64,000 bases of DNA from Altererythrobacter sp. ZODW24 (GTDB lineage Bacteria; Pseudomonadota; Alphaproteobacteria; Sphingomonadales; Sphingomonadaceae). The notes beneath the pieces were generated by a model. That model was not told where the DNA came from. It ran no database searches and saw only the letters and a list, made by a program, of their open reading frames with translations. The stretch spans positions 682,001-746,000 of the forward strand of contig NZ_CP031155.1 in NCBI RefSeq assembly GCF_003344885.1. Direction: 5' to 3'. The position numbers and the translations under genes were made by a program. Positions 1 to 9,339 of the stretch are shown piece after piece; positions within the stretch are counted from its first letter, which is position 1; every line of letters starts with the position of its first letter.

Positions 1-515
1 GTGCAAGCTTCGGCTGTCCGTTCGAAGGTGAAGTTGCCGAGGATCACGTCGTTGCTATGGCTATCTCGCTTGCAGAAGCGGGCCCGGTTGAGATCGCCCT
101 CGCCGATACTATCGGTGTTGGCAATCCAGCGCACGTTGCCAGCCTGGTGGCGAGGGTGCGCGAGGCCATCGAGCCGATTCCGGTCAGGGTTCACTTTCAC
201 AATACGCGAGGCACTGGCCTTGCAAATGTTTGGGCTGCGATTGGTGCTGGAGCTAGCACGGTCGATGCCTCCATCGGCGGTCTCGGGGGCTGTCCCTTTG
301 CTCCCGGGGCCGCTGGCAATGTTGCGACTGAAGATGTGACTTATATGCTGGAACGCGCGGGCATGTCGACTGGACTCGATCTCGGCAAGCTTGTGGCCAC
401 AAACCACTGGCTAGCCGGTGTGATGGACAAAACACTCCCGGCGATGGTGGCGAAAGCTAGCCCCTTCCCCGCGGCCGAAGAACATAGAAATTCAAAAGAA
501 GAGGAAGCTGTTTGA
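1..515 (+). CDS. HMG-CoA lyase-like aldolase, C-terminal part
   Basis: C-terminal part of a TIM-barrel aldolase of the hydroxymethylglutaryl-CoA lyase family, which splits a branched 3-hydroxyacyl-CoA into acetyl-CoA and a keto product. The frame is open from base 3, so about 170 residues are visible; the N-terminal half lies outside the window. Visible are ADTIGVG, the metal-ligand pair in VHFHNTRG, and the mobile loop GGLGGCPFAPGA that carries the family's active-site cysteine, followed by GNVATED. The stop codon shares one base with the next start, so it is the upstream member of the operon. The true substrate could be another hydroxyacyl-CoA such as citramalyl-CoA; the context (CoA transferase, HyuAB) does not settle this. 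Family assignment is firm, substrate is inference. Confidence 0.85.
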   Translation, partial: ASFGCPFEGEVAEDHVVAMAISLAEAGPVEIALADTIGVGNPAHVASLVARVREAIEPIPVRVHFHNTRGTGLANVWAAIGAGASTVDASIGGLGGCPFAPGAAGNVATEDVTYMLERAGMSTGLDLGKLVATNHWLAGVMDKTLPAMVAKASPFPAAEEHRNSKEEEAV

Positions 516-2569
516 TGCGTTATCGCTTGGGCGTCGATGTTGGCGGCACATTTACCGACCTACTATTGTTCGACAATGAAACTGGCGGATTCTGGAGGCA
601 CAAAACGCCTAGCACCCCGCATGACAGCTCCGAAGGCATTCTGACCGGGGTCAGCGAAATCACCGCTCAGGCCGGTGTCGATGCGAGCGATATTGGTTAC
701 TTCCTTCACGGCACCACGGTCGCCACAAACGCAGTGCTCGAAGGAAAAGGCGCCCGCGTCGGCCTGATCACGACGGAAGGCTATCGCCACGTTTTGCAAA
801 TCGCGCGTAGCTTCGTACCGGGCGGCCTAGCCGCTTGGATAATCTGGCCCAAACCCCAACCGCTGGCCGCCCTTGAAGATACGTTAGAAGCTGCGGGACG
901 CATGGACGCAGATGGAAACGAAGTCCGCCCGCTCGACGAAGCTGGCATTCGCGAGACCATCACCAAGCTGAAAGACAAGGGCGTTGAAGCGCTGACCGTC
1001 AGCCTGATGAACGCTTATGTAAACGGTGCGCATGAAAAGCGTATTGGCGAAATTGCGGCTGAGATCATGCCCGATATTCCGATTTCGCTCAGCCACGAAG
1101 TGCTACCTGAAATGCAGGAATATGAGCGCACTCTCTCAACCGTCGCCAACGCTGCTGTTCGACCGGTTGTAGGCAAATACATCTCGAAGTTGCGCGAAGG
1201 CCTCAAAGACGCTGGCCTAACCGGCAAGCTCTCATTGCTTCGGTCCGATGGCGGTCTGATGAGCGCCGAAAAGGCCGAGGAGCATCCGGTTAACATCCTG
1301 ATGTCCGGCCCGGCAGGCGGTGTGACCGGTGCGCTGTGGGTCGCCAAAAATGCGGGCTTCAACAACATCCTGACACTCGACGTTGGTGGCACATCCACTG
1401 ACGTAGCCCTGATCGAGAACCTCGAACCGCGCCGTGAACGCACGACCGAGGTCGGCCACTTGTCCGTCCGCGCGTCGGCGCTCGACGTGAAGACTGTTGG
1501 CGCGGGCGGCGGCTCCATTGCTTACGTTCCCGAACTGACCGGCGCGCTGCGTGTCGGTCCGCAATCGGCAGGCGCTGTTCCTGGCCCCGTCGCATATGGC
1601 AAAGGAGGCGAAGAACCGACGGTAACCGACGCCAATGTTGTGCTCGGATATTTGCCTGAAGATCTGCTAGGTGGTTCGTTCAAACTCGACCGCGCTGGCG
1701 CTGAAAAGTCAGTCCAGAAAGTCGCTGACGCGCTGAACATCGGTCTGATGGAAGCAGCACGCGGAATCATCGACATCGTGAACGAAAATATGTTCGGCGC
1801 ACTGCGGATGATTTCTGTGCAGCAAGGTTATGACCCCCGCCACTTCGCGCTCATGGGCTTTGGCGGCGCGGGTCCGCTGCATGTGAATGCGGTTGCCCGG
1901 CTGATGGATAGCTGGCCCGCGATCTCCCCAGTTTCACCCGGAGTGCTCTGCGCGCTTGGCGATGCGACCACGCGGATGCGGACCGAGACTGCACGTAGCT
2001 TCAGCCGCCTTGCAACCGAAACCAAGGTCGAAGAGCTGATCACAGTGCTTGACGAAATGTCCAAGCAGACGCGCACCGAACTGCTGGCGGATGGAGTCGC
2101 GGAAAACGAGATCACGAGCGAGTTTGAAGTCGACATTCGCTATGCCGGGCAGGCTTTCGAAGTGCCGCTAACGATTGATCCCGACACACTGCGATCCGGC
2201 GGTATTGAGGCAATCCTGGCGCGTTTCGACGAAGAGCATAACCGCCTCTTCACCTTCAATATGGATACGCCGCATGAGATCGTGAACTTGCGTGCCGTTG
2301 CGCTGGGTGAAGCGCCCGAGCTGCCCGCCGCCGAGCTTGAGAAAGGCAATGGCGACCCGGTTCCCGCAAAAATTCGCGACCACACTTTGTGGATGGATGG
2401 CAAGGAACAGCAGGGCGCGATCTATGATCGCGGCAAGCTGAAACAGGGGGACATCATCCCCGGCCCGGCCGTCATCACCGAAATGGATTCCACCACCCTT
2501 GTTGAAACCGGATGCGTCGCGACTGTCGATGCGGTCGGCAACATTCTGATCAACTTGGAGGACAAATAA
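515..2569 (+). CDS. hyuA: Hydantoinase/oxoprolinase subunit A (HyuA family)
   Basis: 684-residue HyuA-family protein, the ATP-binding subunit of ATP-dependent hydantoinases, 5-oxoprolinases and the related acetone/acetophenone carboxylases. The N-terminal domain opens with DVGGTFTDLLLFD (actin-like phosphate-binding loop, residues about 8-20) and HGTTVATNAVLEGKGA; the central domain has RSDGGLMSAEKA, GPAGGVTGA and a second loop DVGGTSTDVALIE. I chose ATG 515 over TTG 512 because it follows a GAGGAAG ribosome site and overlaps the preceding stop as TGATG. The partner subunit follows with a one-base overlap. Substrate is not readable: N-methylhydantoin-type ring opening and ketone carboxylation are both possible for this family. 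Confidence 0.87.
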   Translation: MRYRLGVDVGGTFTDLLLFDNETGGFWRHKTPSTPHDSSEGILTGVSEITAQAGVDASDIGYFLHGTTVATNAVLEGKGARVGLITTEGYRHVLQIARSFVPGGLAAWIIWPKPQPLAALEDTLEAAGRMDADGNEVRPLDEAGIRETITKLKDKGVEALTVSLMNAYVNGAHEKRIGEIAAEIMPDIPISLSHEVLPEMQEYERTLSTVANAAVRPVVGKYISKLREGLKDAGLTGKLSLLRSDGGLMSAEKAEEHPVNILMSGPAGGVTGALWVAKNAGFNNILTLDVGGTSTDVALIENLEPRRERTTEVGHLSVRASALDVKTVGAGGGSIAYVPELTGALRVGPQSAGAVPGPVAYGKGGEEPTVTDANVVLGYLPEDLLGGSFKLDRAGAEKSVQKVADALNIGLMEAARGIIDIVNENMFGALRMISVQQGYDPRHFALMGFGGAGPLHVNAVARLMDSWPAISPVSPGVLCALGDATTRMRTETARSFSRLATETKVEELITVLDEMSKQTRTELLADGVAENEITSEFEVDIRYAGQAFEVPLTIDPDTLRSGGIEAILARFDEEHNRLFTFNMDTPHEIVNLRAVALGEAPELPAAELEKGNGDPVPAKIRDHTLWMDGKEQQGAIYDRGKLKQGDIIPGPAVITEMDSTTLVETGCVATVDAVGNILINLEDK

Positions 2570-4464
2570 TGACTGCTCAGATCATCCAAGAGAACACCAC
2601 ACCATTCACCAAGGTCGATATTGACCCCGTCACGCTCGACATAATGGAGAACGCTCTGCGCAACGCGCGGATCGAAATGGATGCGACACTCGTCCGCACC
2701 GCCATGTCGCCCGGCATTCGCGAGCAAGGTGATGCTTTCCCGCTTATCGCCGACCCTGCAGGTAAGATGATTGTCGGCCAGTTCGGTAGCTTCATCGATG
2801 GTTTCCTGAAGACCTTTGAAGGCACGATCGAAGACGGGGACATGATTTTCCTGTCCGATCCCTACAGCTGTGGCGGCGCAATCAGCCATTCGAATGACTG
2901 GCTGGTGATGCTGCCCGTGTTCTACGAAGGTCGCTTGATCGCCTACACAGCTATGTTTGGCCACATGAGCGACATCGGCGGCAAAGTTGTCGGCTCAATG
3001 CCGATCAAGGCCCATTCAATCTTCGAGGAAGGCGTCCGAATTCCTCCAGTAAAAATCTGGAAGAAGGGCGAATATAACGAAGACTTGATGAAGCTGGTGA
3101 TGCACCAGACGCGCAAGGCGGATTGGTGCCAAGCCGATCTCAACGCGTTGATTGCATCGTGTCGTGTGGCATCAAAACGCGTCATCGAAATGGCCAAGCG
3201 CTTCGGACCAGACGTGTATTTCTCGGCCACGCAGCAGCTGCTTGATCGCAACTACCGCGCAATGAAATCGCTGATCGCCATGGCCATTGCCGAGGAGCCA
3301 GTGAGCTTCGAGGATTACATCTGCGACGATGGGATGGGTTACGGCCCGTATAAAATCAAATGCACCATGTGGCGCGACGGCGACAAGGTGATTTTGGACT
3401 TCGCAGGCACCGATCCGCAGTCCGCGGCCTCGATCAATTTCCTGCTTAACGAGAACATGTTCAAAATGTTCTTCGGCATTTACATGATCATGGTCTTCGA
3501 TCCGCAAATCCTGTTCAATGACGGGTTCTACGATCTGATCGATGTGCGCATTCCCGAAGGATCACTGCTCAAGCCTAAGTTTCCCGCCGCACTTTCAGGC
3601 CGGACGCACGCTTTGGGCCGGATTTTCGATATCCTCGGCGGCTTGCTTGGGCAGAAGACACCCGAGTTTCTCAACGCCGCTGGCTTCAGTTCTTCGCCGC
3701 ATCTGTTCTATTCCGGTAACGACAACCGAGAAGGCAAATCGGGCGACTGGTTCCAGCTGTTCCAAATCGGTTTTGGGGGCATTCCCGGCAGACCGCTTGG
3801 CGACGGCCCGGACGGGCACTCGCTGTGGCCAGGTTTCACCAACGTCCCGAACGAGTTCCTCGAACGCTATTTCCCGATGCGGATCGAGCGTTATGAAACG
3901 GAGCCCGATAGCGGAGGCGCTGGTTTACACCGCGGCGGCAACGGCATTCGCATGACCTACCGCTTCCTCGCCGATGGCCGGATCGCCATTCATGATGACC
4001 GCTGGTTCGTACCGCCATGGGGCGTGAACGGCGGCCTACCCGGAAAGCGCGCCAAGAAGGTCATCGAACGCGCCGATGGCACTTCCGAGATTCTCGGCAA
4101 TAAGATCGAAGATGTCGAAGTGAAGGACGGCGATCAGCTGCACTTTATCACTTGGGGCGGCGGCGGTTGGGGCGATCCTTTTGATCGCGATCCAGCTCTG
4201 GTTTCGTTGGAAATCGAGCAAGGGTTGCTGACGGCTGATGGCGCCCGTGATTACGGTGTTGTCATCGCTGCCGATGGAACAGTCGATGATGGTGCGACCG
4301 CCACGTTGCGTGAACAAATGAAAGCCGATCGCGGCGAGACTTCACTGTTCGATTACGGTCCCGGTATCGACGCGTTGCGCGCCAATTGTGAGGCTGAAAC
4401 CGGCCTGCCCGCTCCGATCCAACCAGTATGGCACGACGACGCAGTGGCCGAGGCTGCGGAATGA
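2569..4464 (+). CDS. hyuB: Hydantoinase/oxoprolinase subunit B (HyuB family)
   Basis: 631-residue HyuB-family subunit that pairs with HyuA to form the ATP-dependent hydantoinase or carboxylase complex in the cytoplasm. Family landmarks are DPVTLDIMENALRNARIEMD near the N-terminus, RTAMSPGIREQGDAFPLI, the SDPYSCGGAISHSNDW segment, GHMSDIGGKVVGS, and the glycine-rich GGAGLHRGGNGI and WGGGGWGDPFDRDP near the C-terminus. The start ATG 2569 overlaps the hyuA stop (TAATG) and sits behind GGAG at 2557-2560. It ends in a four-base ATGA overlap with the CoA transferase gene, so the cluster is translationally coupled. Length is in the normal range for the family. Substrate unknown. Confidence 0.87.
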   Translation: MTAQIIQENTTPFTKVDIDPVTLDIMENALRNARIEMDATLVRTAMSPGIREQGDAFPLIADPAGKMIVGQFGSFIDGFLKTFEGTIEDGDMIFLSDPYSCGGAISHSNDWLVMLPVFYEGRLIAYTAMFGHMSDIGGKVVGSMPIKAHSIFEEGVRIPPVKIWKKGEYNEDLMKLVMHQTRKADWCQADLNALIASCRVASKRVIEMAKRFGPDVYFSATQQLLDRNYRAMKSLIAMAIAEEPVSFEDYICDDGMGYGPYKIKCTMWRDGDKVILDFAGTDPQSAASINFLLNENMFKMFFGIYMIMVFDPQILFNDGFYDLIDVRIPEGSLLKPKFPAALSGRTHALGRIFDILGGLLGQKTPEFLNAAGFSSSPHLFYSGNDNREGKSGDWFQLFQIGFGGIPGRPLGDGPDGHSLWPGFTNVPNEFLERYFPMRIERYETEPDSGGAGLHRGGNGIRMTYRFLADGRIAIHDDRWFVPPWGVNGGLPGKRAKKVIERADGTSEILGNKIEDVEVKDGDQLHFITWGGGGWGDPFDRDPALVSLEIEQGLLTADGARDYGVVIAADGTVDDGATATLREQMKADRGETSLFDYGPGIDALRANCEAETGLPAPIQPVWHDDAVAEAAE

Positions 4465-5660
4465 GCGAGGATGGCCAGCACGGAGCGCTGACCGGGCTGC
4501 GCGTGATTGAAATGGGCCAGCTTCTGGCCGGCCCGTTCTGCGGGCAATTGCTCGGCGATATGGGCGCAGACGTGATCAAGGTGGAGCCGCCCGGCAGCGG
4601 CGATCCCATGCGTGACTGGGGCCAGGGTGAAGAGAAAGTCCAGTGGGAAGTCATCGCCCGCAACAAGCAGTCCGTGACTGCGAATTTACGCATTCCAGAA
4701 GGGCAAGCGCTCGTCCGCAAACTGATCGGCAAAGCCGATGTGCTGGTCGAGAATTTCAAACCCGGGACGCTTGAGAAATGGGGCCTCGGTCCAGATGTCC
4801 TGCTGGCTGATAACCCACGCCTGATTGTTGCGCGCATGTCGGGCTATGGCCAAACCGGCCCATACTCTGACCGCGCAGGTTTCGGCGGCATTGGCGAAGC
4901 TATGGGCGGTTGGCGCTATGTGGTTGGCGATCCCGACAGGCCGCCTGCGCGTATGGGCATTTCCATTGGCGATACTCTATGCGCGACCTTTGGTTGCATG
5001 GGCGTGCTTGCCGCTCTGCATTCGCGTACAAGCACGGGAAAAGGACAGGTGGTCGACACTGCGCTCTATGAGGCGGTTTTGCAGGTTATGGAGGGACTCG
5101 TGCCCGAATTCGACCACAACGGCTTTATTCGCGAACGCTCCGGTTCAATCCTGCCCGGTATTGCCCCTTCGAACGTCTATTCCTGCAAGGATGGCCCGTT
5201 CATGATCGGCGCCAACAAGGACGCAATCTTTGCTCGACTGGCGGAAGCTATGGGTCAGCCTGAATTGGCGGGTGATCCGAAGTATTCTAGCCACCTGGCG
5301 CGCGGAGAGAACCAGACCGAGCTCGACAATCTGGTAAATGCTTGGACGGCCACGCTGACAGTCGAGGAAGTTGACGCTGCGATGATCAAGCATTCGATTC
5401 CCGCCGGCCGCGTGTATCGCGCTCCCGACATGCTAGATGATCCGCATTTCAAGGCTCGTGACGCAATCGTAGAAGTAGAAACGACGCGCTATGGTAAGCT
5501 CAAGATGCAAAACGCATTTCCCAAATTCTCCGCGACACCGTCTGGCATTCGGCGGCCCGCACCTGCGGTTGCTGGTCAGGATAATAACGCCATTTACGGG
5601 ACGTTGTTAGGGCTAGATGCCTCCGAACTTGAAGGCCTGACCTCCGTTGGTGCAATCTGA
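4461..5660 (+). CDS. Class III CoA transferase (CaiB/BaiF family)
   Basis: 399-residue family III CoA transferase, which moves CoA between carboxylic acids through an aspartyl-CoA intermediate. Family features are GLRVIEMGQLLAGPFCGQLL at the N-terminus, GADVIKVEPPGSGDPMR, VLVENFKPGTLEKWGLG, and the nucleophile Asp171 in GISIGDTLCATFG. The start ATG 4461 overlaps the hyuB stop as ATGA. Together with the lyase-like gene upstream it suggests that the acid made or consumed by the HyuAB enzyme is handled as a CoA ester; this is inference. Candidate partners (formate, succinate, itaconate/citramalate) cannot be told apart from the sequence. Confidence 0.87.
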   Translation: MSEDGQHGALTGLRVIEMGQLLAGPFCGQLLGDMGADVIKVEPPGSGDPMRDWGQGEEKVQWEVIARNKQSVTANLRIPEGQALVRKLIGKADVLVENFKPGTLEKWGLGPDVLLADNPRLIVARMSGYGQTGPYSDRAGFGGIGEAMGGWRYVVGDPDRPPARMGISIGDTLCATFGCMGVLAALHSRTSTGKGQVVDTALYEAVLQVMEGLVPEFDHNGFIRERSGSILPGIAPSNVYSCKDGPFMIGANKDAIFARLAEAMGQPELAGDPKYSSHLARGENQTELDNLVNAWTATLTVEEVDAAMIKHSIPAGRVYRAPDMLDDPHFKARDAIVEVETTRYGKLKMQNAFPKFSATPSGIRRPAPAVAGQDNNAIYGTLLGLDASELEGLTSVGAI

Positions 5661-6298
5661 TGACCGATGCGGCGCTGACACAGAATTACAAAGGTGCGTT
5701 TGATGGCAGGCTGACGCCCGGCAAGAAGGGTGCCTTGCTACTGGTTGACGTGGTCACAGCTTACGTTGATCCCGGTTCGTCACTGTTTGCAGGAGAAACA
5801 GCCGTTGCAGCATTGGAGTGTAACAGCAGGCTCCTCAAAGCAGCGCGAGCGACCGGAATGCCGGTGATTTTCACGAATGTCGTCTATCAAGATGACGGCG
5901 CCGATGGCGGGCTGTTCTACAAAAAAGTACCATCTCTTAAGAACTTCATCAAAGGCTCACCGCTCGGGGAATTTCCGGTTCAGGTGACGCCGCAAGAGGG
6001 CGAACTGGTCGTCAGCAAGCAATACCCTTCCGCCTTCTTCGGCACAGATCTGGCTGCGACGCTCCAAGACATGGGCGTCGATACGTTGTTCATCACAGGC
6101 TACTCCACGTCGGGATGCGTTCGGGCCAGCGCGCTCGACGCTTTGCAGAACGGCTTTGCACCTTTCGTAATTCGCGATGCCTGCGCAGATCGGCACGAGG
6201 CCCCGCACGAGGCAAATCTGTTCGACCTGCAGGCGAAGTATGCCGAAGTTATCGGAGAAAATCAGGCATTCGATCTGATCGGCAAGCTCGGCGGCTAG
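5660..6298 (+). CDS. Cysteine hydrolase, isochorismatase fold
   Basis: 212-residue isochorismatase-superfamily hydrolase. The catalytic triad is visible as Asp30 in LLLVDVVTAY, Lys120 in LVVSKQYPSAFFGT and Cys153 in TGYSTSGCVRASALDA. Members with a cysteine triad include N-carbamoylsarcosine amidase, nicotinamidase and related amidohydrolases. Next to HyuA/HyuB an N-carbamoyl-amino-acid amidase role is attractive, because ATP-dependent N-methylhydantoinase and N-carbamoylsarcosine amidase act in sequence in creatinine breakdown; that link is inference from neighbourhood. The start ATG 5660 overlaps the stop of the CoA transferase (TGATG). It is the last gene of the five-gene operon. Confidence 0.85.
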   Translation: MTDAALTQNYKGAFDGRLTPGKKGALLLVDVVTAYVDPGSSLFAGETAVAALECNSRLLKAARATGMPVIFTNVVYQDDGADGGLFYKKVPSLKNFIKGSPLGEFPVQVTPQEGELVVSKQYPSAFFGTDLAATLQDMGVDTLFITGYSTSGCVRASALDALQNGFAPFVIRDACADRHEAPHEANLFDLQAKYAEVIGENQAFDLIGKLGG

Positions 6299-6338
6299 CG
6301 GCGCGAGGCTGGGCGCGCTAGTGGTCCGCGCTGTGAAT

Positions 6339-7484
6339 ATGGATTCTCCCTTCTTCGATGCACAGGCTGCGGATCTTGATCGCTTGAGCGAACAGGGCCG
6401 GCGGAGAAGTCTGGCTAAGCGCGTCGGTGTAGATTTTGCGTCTAACGATTACCTTGGCCTTGCGGCTTCTCCGGAGCTTGCCGATGCCGCCAAGGAAGCC
6501 ATTTCACGCGGCGTGCCGGTCGGTTCCGGCGGATCACGGCTGCTGCGCGGCAATCATCCTGAACATGAAATTCTCGCGACCGAAGCCGCTGCCCATTTCG
6601 GAAGCGAGAGCGCTCTATATTTCTCAAGCGGATTTGCGGCCAATGGCGCGCTATTGGCCGCCCTGCCCCAGCGCGGCGATCTCGTAGTTTATGACGAGCT
6701 CATCCACGCTAGCGCGCATGACGGAATGCGGCTTGGGCGAGCCGAATTCGTACCCGCCAGGCATAACGATCCCGAAGCATTCGAGCGGGCGATCACGAAC
6801 TGGCGAAATAGCGGCGGCACGGGCCGAACGTGGATCGCAGTAGAAACGCTTTACAGCATGGACGGCGACCGCGCGCCGCTGACTGACCTTGCCGACATTG
6901 CGACGCGTCATGAAGCAATTCTGCTGCTGGACGAAGCCCATGCAACAGGCGTCTTCGGTCCAGCCGGACGCGGACTGGCTGCACATTTGGAAGGCGCACC
7001 GAACGTCATCACACTGCGCACATGCGGCAAGGCGCTGGGCTGCGAAGGCGCTCTGGTTTGTGGACCTGAGGTGGTGACGGATTTTCTGATCAATCGCGCG
7101 CGCGGATTTATCTTCTCGACCGCGCCATCTCCACTGATGGCCTCATGCGTGCGGACCGCGTTGAAGCTGTCTGCAGACGATGGCTTACGCGACGCGTTGC
7201 GGGTCCGAATTGCGACGGCAGAGCAGGCGCTTGGTTTCTCCACTGGCTCACAGATCATGCCCGTCGTTCTCGGTGAGGAAGCGCGGACAATGGCAGTTGC
7301 TGCCAAGCTCCAGCGGGCAGGCTTCGACGTGCGCGGAATACGCCCACCGACGGTGCCGGAAGGCAGCTCGCGCCTGCGCCTTTCTCTCACGCTCAATGCC
7401 TCGCAAAACGAGATCAAAGCGCTTTGTGAGAGCCTCGCGCATATCCTTGAAACGCAGGAGCCCGCATGTCTCGCTACGTCGTAA
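6339..7484 (+). CDS. bioF: 8-amino-7-oxononanoate synthase
   Basis: 381-residue PLP enzyme of the alpha-oxoamine synthase family that condenses pimeloyl-ACP/CoA with alanine in biotin synthesis. Visible are FASNDYLGLA (29-42 region), GSGGSRLLRGNHPEHE, the cofactor Asp in LLLDEAHATGVFG (Asp198, His201) and the PLP lysine Lys231 in RTCGKALGCEGAL; the usual motif is TFGKALG, here with Cys for Phe. ATG 6339 is preferred; an in-frame GTG at 6321 would add six residues and neither has a strong ribosome site. The 3' end overlaps bioD by 19 bases. It heads a bioF-bioD-bioA operon; bioB is not in the window. Confidence 0.92.
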   Translation: MDSPFFDAQAADLDRLSEQGRRRSLAKRVGVDFASNDYLGLAASPELADAAKEAISRGVPVGSGGSRLLRGNHPEHEILATEAAAHFGSESALYFSSGFAANGALLAALPQRGDLVVYDELIHASAHDGMRLGRAEFVPARHNDPEAFERAITNWRNSGGTGRTWIAVETLYSMDGDRAPLTDLADIATRHEAILLLDEAHATGVFGPAGRGLAAHLEGAPNVITLRTCGKALGCEGALVCGPEVVTDFLINRARGFIFSTAPSPLMASCVRTALKLSADDGLRDALRVRIATAEQALGFSTGSQIMPVVLGEEARTMAVAAKLQRAGFDVRGIRPPTVPEGSSRLRLSLTLNASQNEIKALCESLAHILETQEPACLATS

Positions 7485-8074
7485 CCGGCACCGATACAGA
7501 TGTCGGCAAAACCATATTCGCCGCCGCGCTGGCGGCACATCTAAGCGCGCGCTACTGGAAGCCGGTACAGGCCGGAATGGATGAAGGCGGAGATAGCGCC
7601 ACAATCCAGCGGTTGGCCGGACCCAATGTCGAAGTTCTGCCCGAGGCTTACCAGTTACAAACGCCCTGCTCCCCGCATGAGGCAGCCCGCATCGACGGTG
7701 TAAGCCTTCAGGCGGAAGATCTCAGTCTTCCCGAAGGCGGCGGCCCATTGGTTGTCGAAGGAGCTGGCGGAGCGCTTGTGCCGCTGTCTGACGATCTACT
7801 TTATGCAGACCTGTTTGCAACATGGGGATTGCCTGTAATTGTTGTCGCACGCACCCAGCTTGGCACCATCAACCACACTTTGCTCACGCTAGAAGCCTTG
7901 CGAGCGCGCGACGTGCCAATCCACGGCGTCGCGTTCATTGGCAATGCGGAACCTGTGGCGGAAACGTCGATCCCGCGCATCGGCAAGGTTCAAAGCCTAG
8001 GCCGCTTGCCGATGATCGATCCGCTAACATCAGAAGCGCTCCATGCCGCATTCGCTGAAGGAATCACGCTTTGA
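7466..8074 (+). CDS. bioD: Dethiobiotin synthetase
   Basis: 202-residue ATP-dependent carboxylase that closes the ureido ring of dethiobiotin from 7,8-diaminopelargonate and CO2. The P-loop GTDTDVGKT is at residues 8-16, followed by YWKPVQAG (substrate lysine) and the VEGAGGALVPL loop. Start ATG 7466 has a CAGGAG ribosome site and lies inside the 3' end of bioF. The stop TGA overlaps the TTG start of bioA. It is somewhat shorter than many homologues (about 220) but all motifs are present. Confidence 0.93.
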   Translation: MSRYVVTGTDTDVGKTIFAAALAAHLSARYWKPVQAGMDEGGDSATIQRLAGPNVEVLPEAYQLQTPCSPHEAARIDGVSLQAEDLSLPEGGGPLVVEGAGGALVPLSDDLLYADLFATWGLPVIVVARTQLGTINHTLLTLEALRARDVPIHGVAFIGNAEPVAETSIPRIGKVQSLGRLPMIDPLTSEALHAAFAEGITL

Positions 8075-9339
8075 CCAACAAATCGCCTGTCTGGCATCCC
8101 TTCACGCAGCACGGGCTCGAAGTGCCTATTCCCATGGTCAGCCATGCCGAAGGTTGTGCGATCTACACGGAAGATGATCGCCGGATTATCGACGGTATTT
8201 CAAGCTGGTGGGTGACGACGCATGGCCATTGCAATCCGCGCATCATGGCCGCCATCGCCGATCAAGCGCAGAAACTCGATCAGATCATCTTCGCAGGTTG
8301 GACGCATGAGCCAGCGGAAAGATTAGCTGCGCGGCTTTCTGCACTGGTGCCCGATCCTCTGCACTATGCCTTCTTCTCGGACAGCGGCTCCACCGCAGTA
8401 GAGGTCGCGCTGAAAATGGCTCTGGGTCACTGGGTCAATCGCGGCGAAAAACGCCACCGGATCGTGGTGATGGAACATTCCTATCATGGTGACACAATCG
8501 GCACGATGTCGGTTGGCGAACGCGGCGTTTTCAACCAGGCGTATGAAGAATTGCTGTTTGATGTTGCCACCATCCCCTTTCCCGCAGCCGGCAAGGAACA
8601 GGAAACGCTCGACGCGCTGGATGCCGAATGCGCCAAGGGTGATGTCGCAGCACTGATCGTCGAACCACTCCTGCTGGGCGCAGGTGGGATGCTGATGTAT
8701 CCGCCCCACGTTTTGACCGCGATGGCCGAGGTATGCCGTGCTGCAGACGTCCTGTTGATCGCTGACGAAGTGATGACCGGCTGGGGCCGCACCGGCACTC
8801 TGTTCGCTTGCGAGCAAGCGGGCGTTGTACCGGATATCATGTGCCTATCGAAAGGTATCACCGGGGGTGCAATCCCGCTGGCCGTAACGATGGCAACGCC
8901 GCGCATATTCGACGCGCATTATTCCAAAGATGCGGCCAAGCAGTTTTTCCATTCCTCCAGCTACACAGCCAATCCCATTGCCTGCGCCGCCGCAAACGCA
9001 AATCTGGAAATCTGGGAAGATGAACCCGTGGCGGAGCGCATCGCTACTTTGGGATCGCGCCAGACTGCAAGGCTCAACCATTTGTCGAAGCTGCCCGGCA
9101 TCGCGGATGCTCGCCAGATTGGCACAATCATCGCTGTGGATGTCGAGGCGAAGGAAGACGCCGGCTATCTCTCGCAAGTTGGCCCGCGGCTGAAAGCATC
9201 TCTCGCGCAAAAGGACGTGCTGCTCAGGCCACTGGGCAACACGGTTTATGTGATGCCGCCCTATTGCACCGATCAGGATGATCTGGGGCTGCTCTATGAT
9301 GCGATTGAGGCCGCAATTGGCGACGCACTCAAGGCTTAG
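8071..9339 (+). CDS. bioA: Adenosylmethionine-8-amino-7-oxononanoate aminotransferase
   Basis: 422-residue class III PLP aminotransferase making 7,8-diaminopelargonate from KAPA, with S-adenosylmethionine as the usual amino donor. It opens with WHPFTQHG, a bioA hallmark, and has ISSWWVTTHGH, SDSGSTAVEVALKMA, HSYHGDTIGTMS, the cofactor Asp232 in LIADEVMTGWGRTG and the PLP lysine Lys261 in LSKGITGGAIPL. The start is TTG 8071, overlapping the bioD stop as TTGA, behind GAAGGA at 8057-8062; no in-frame ATG lies near the conserved N-terminus. It ends in a 4-base overlap with the convergent kinase-like gene. Confidence 0.93.
   Translation: MTNKSPVWHPFTQHGLEVPIPMVSHAEGCAIYTEDDRRIIDGISSWWVTTHGHCNPRIMAAIADQAQKLDQIIFAGWTHEPAERLAARLSALVPDPLHYAFFSDSGSTAVEVALKMALGHWVNRGEKRHRIVVMEHSYHGDTIGTMSVGERGVFNQAYEELLFDVATIPFPAAGKEQETLDALDAECAKGDVAALIVEPLLLGAGGMLMYPPHVLTAMAEVCRAADVLLIADEVMTGWGRTGTLFACEQAGVVPDIMCLSKGITGGAIPLAVTMATPRIFDAHYSKDAAKQFFHSSSYTANPIACAAANANLEIWEDEPVAERIATLGSRQTARLNHLSKLPGIADARQIGTIIAVDVEAKEDAGYLSQVGPRLKASLAQKDVLLRPLGNTVYVMPPYCTDQDDLGLLYDAIEAAIGDALKA

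Noticed and set aside
1015-1518. 167-residue minus-strand frame inside hyuA
   Set aside because: Antisense shadow of HyuA, which has all its motifs here.
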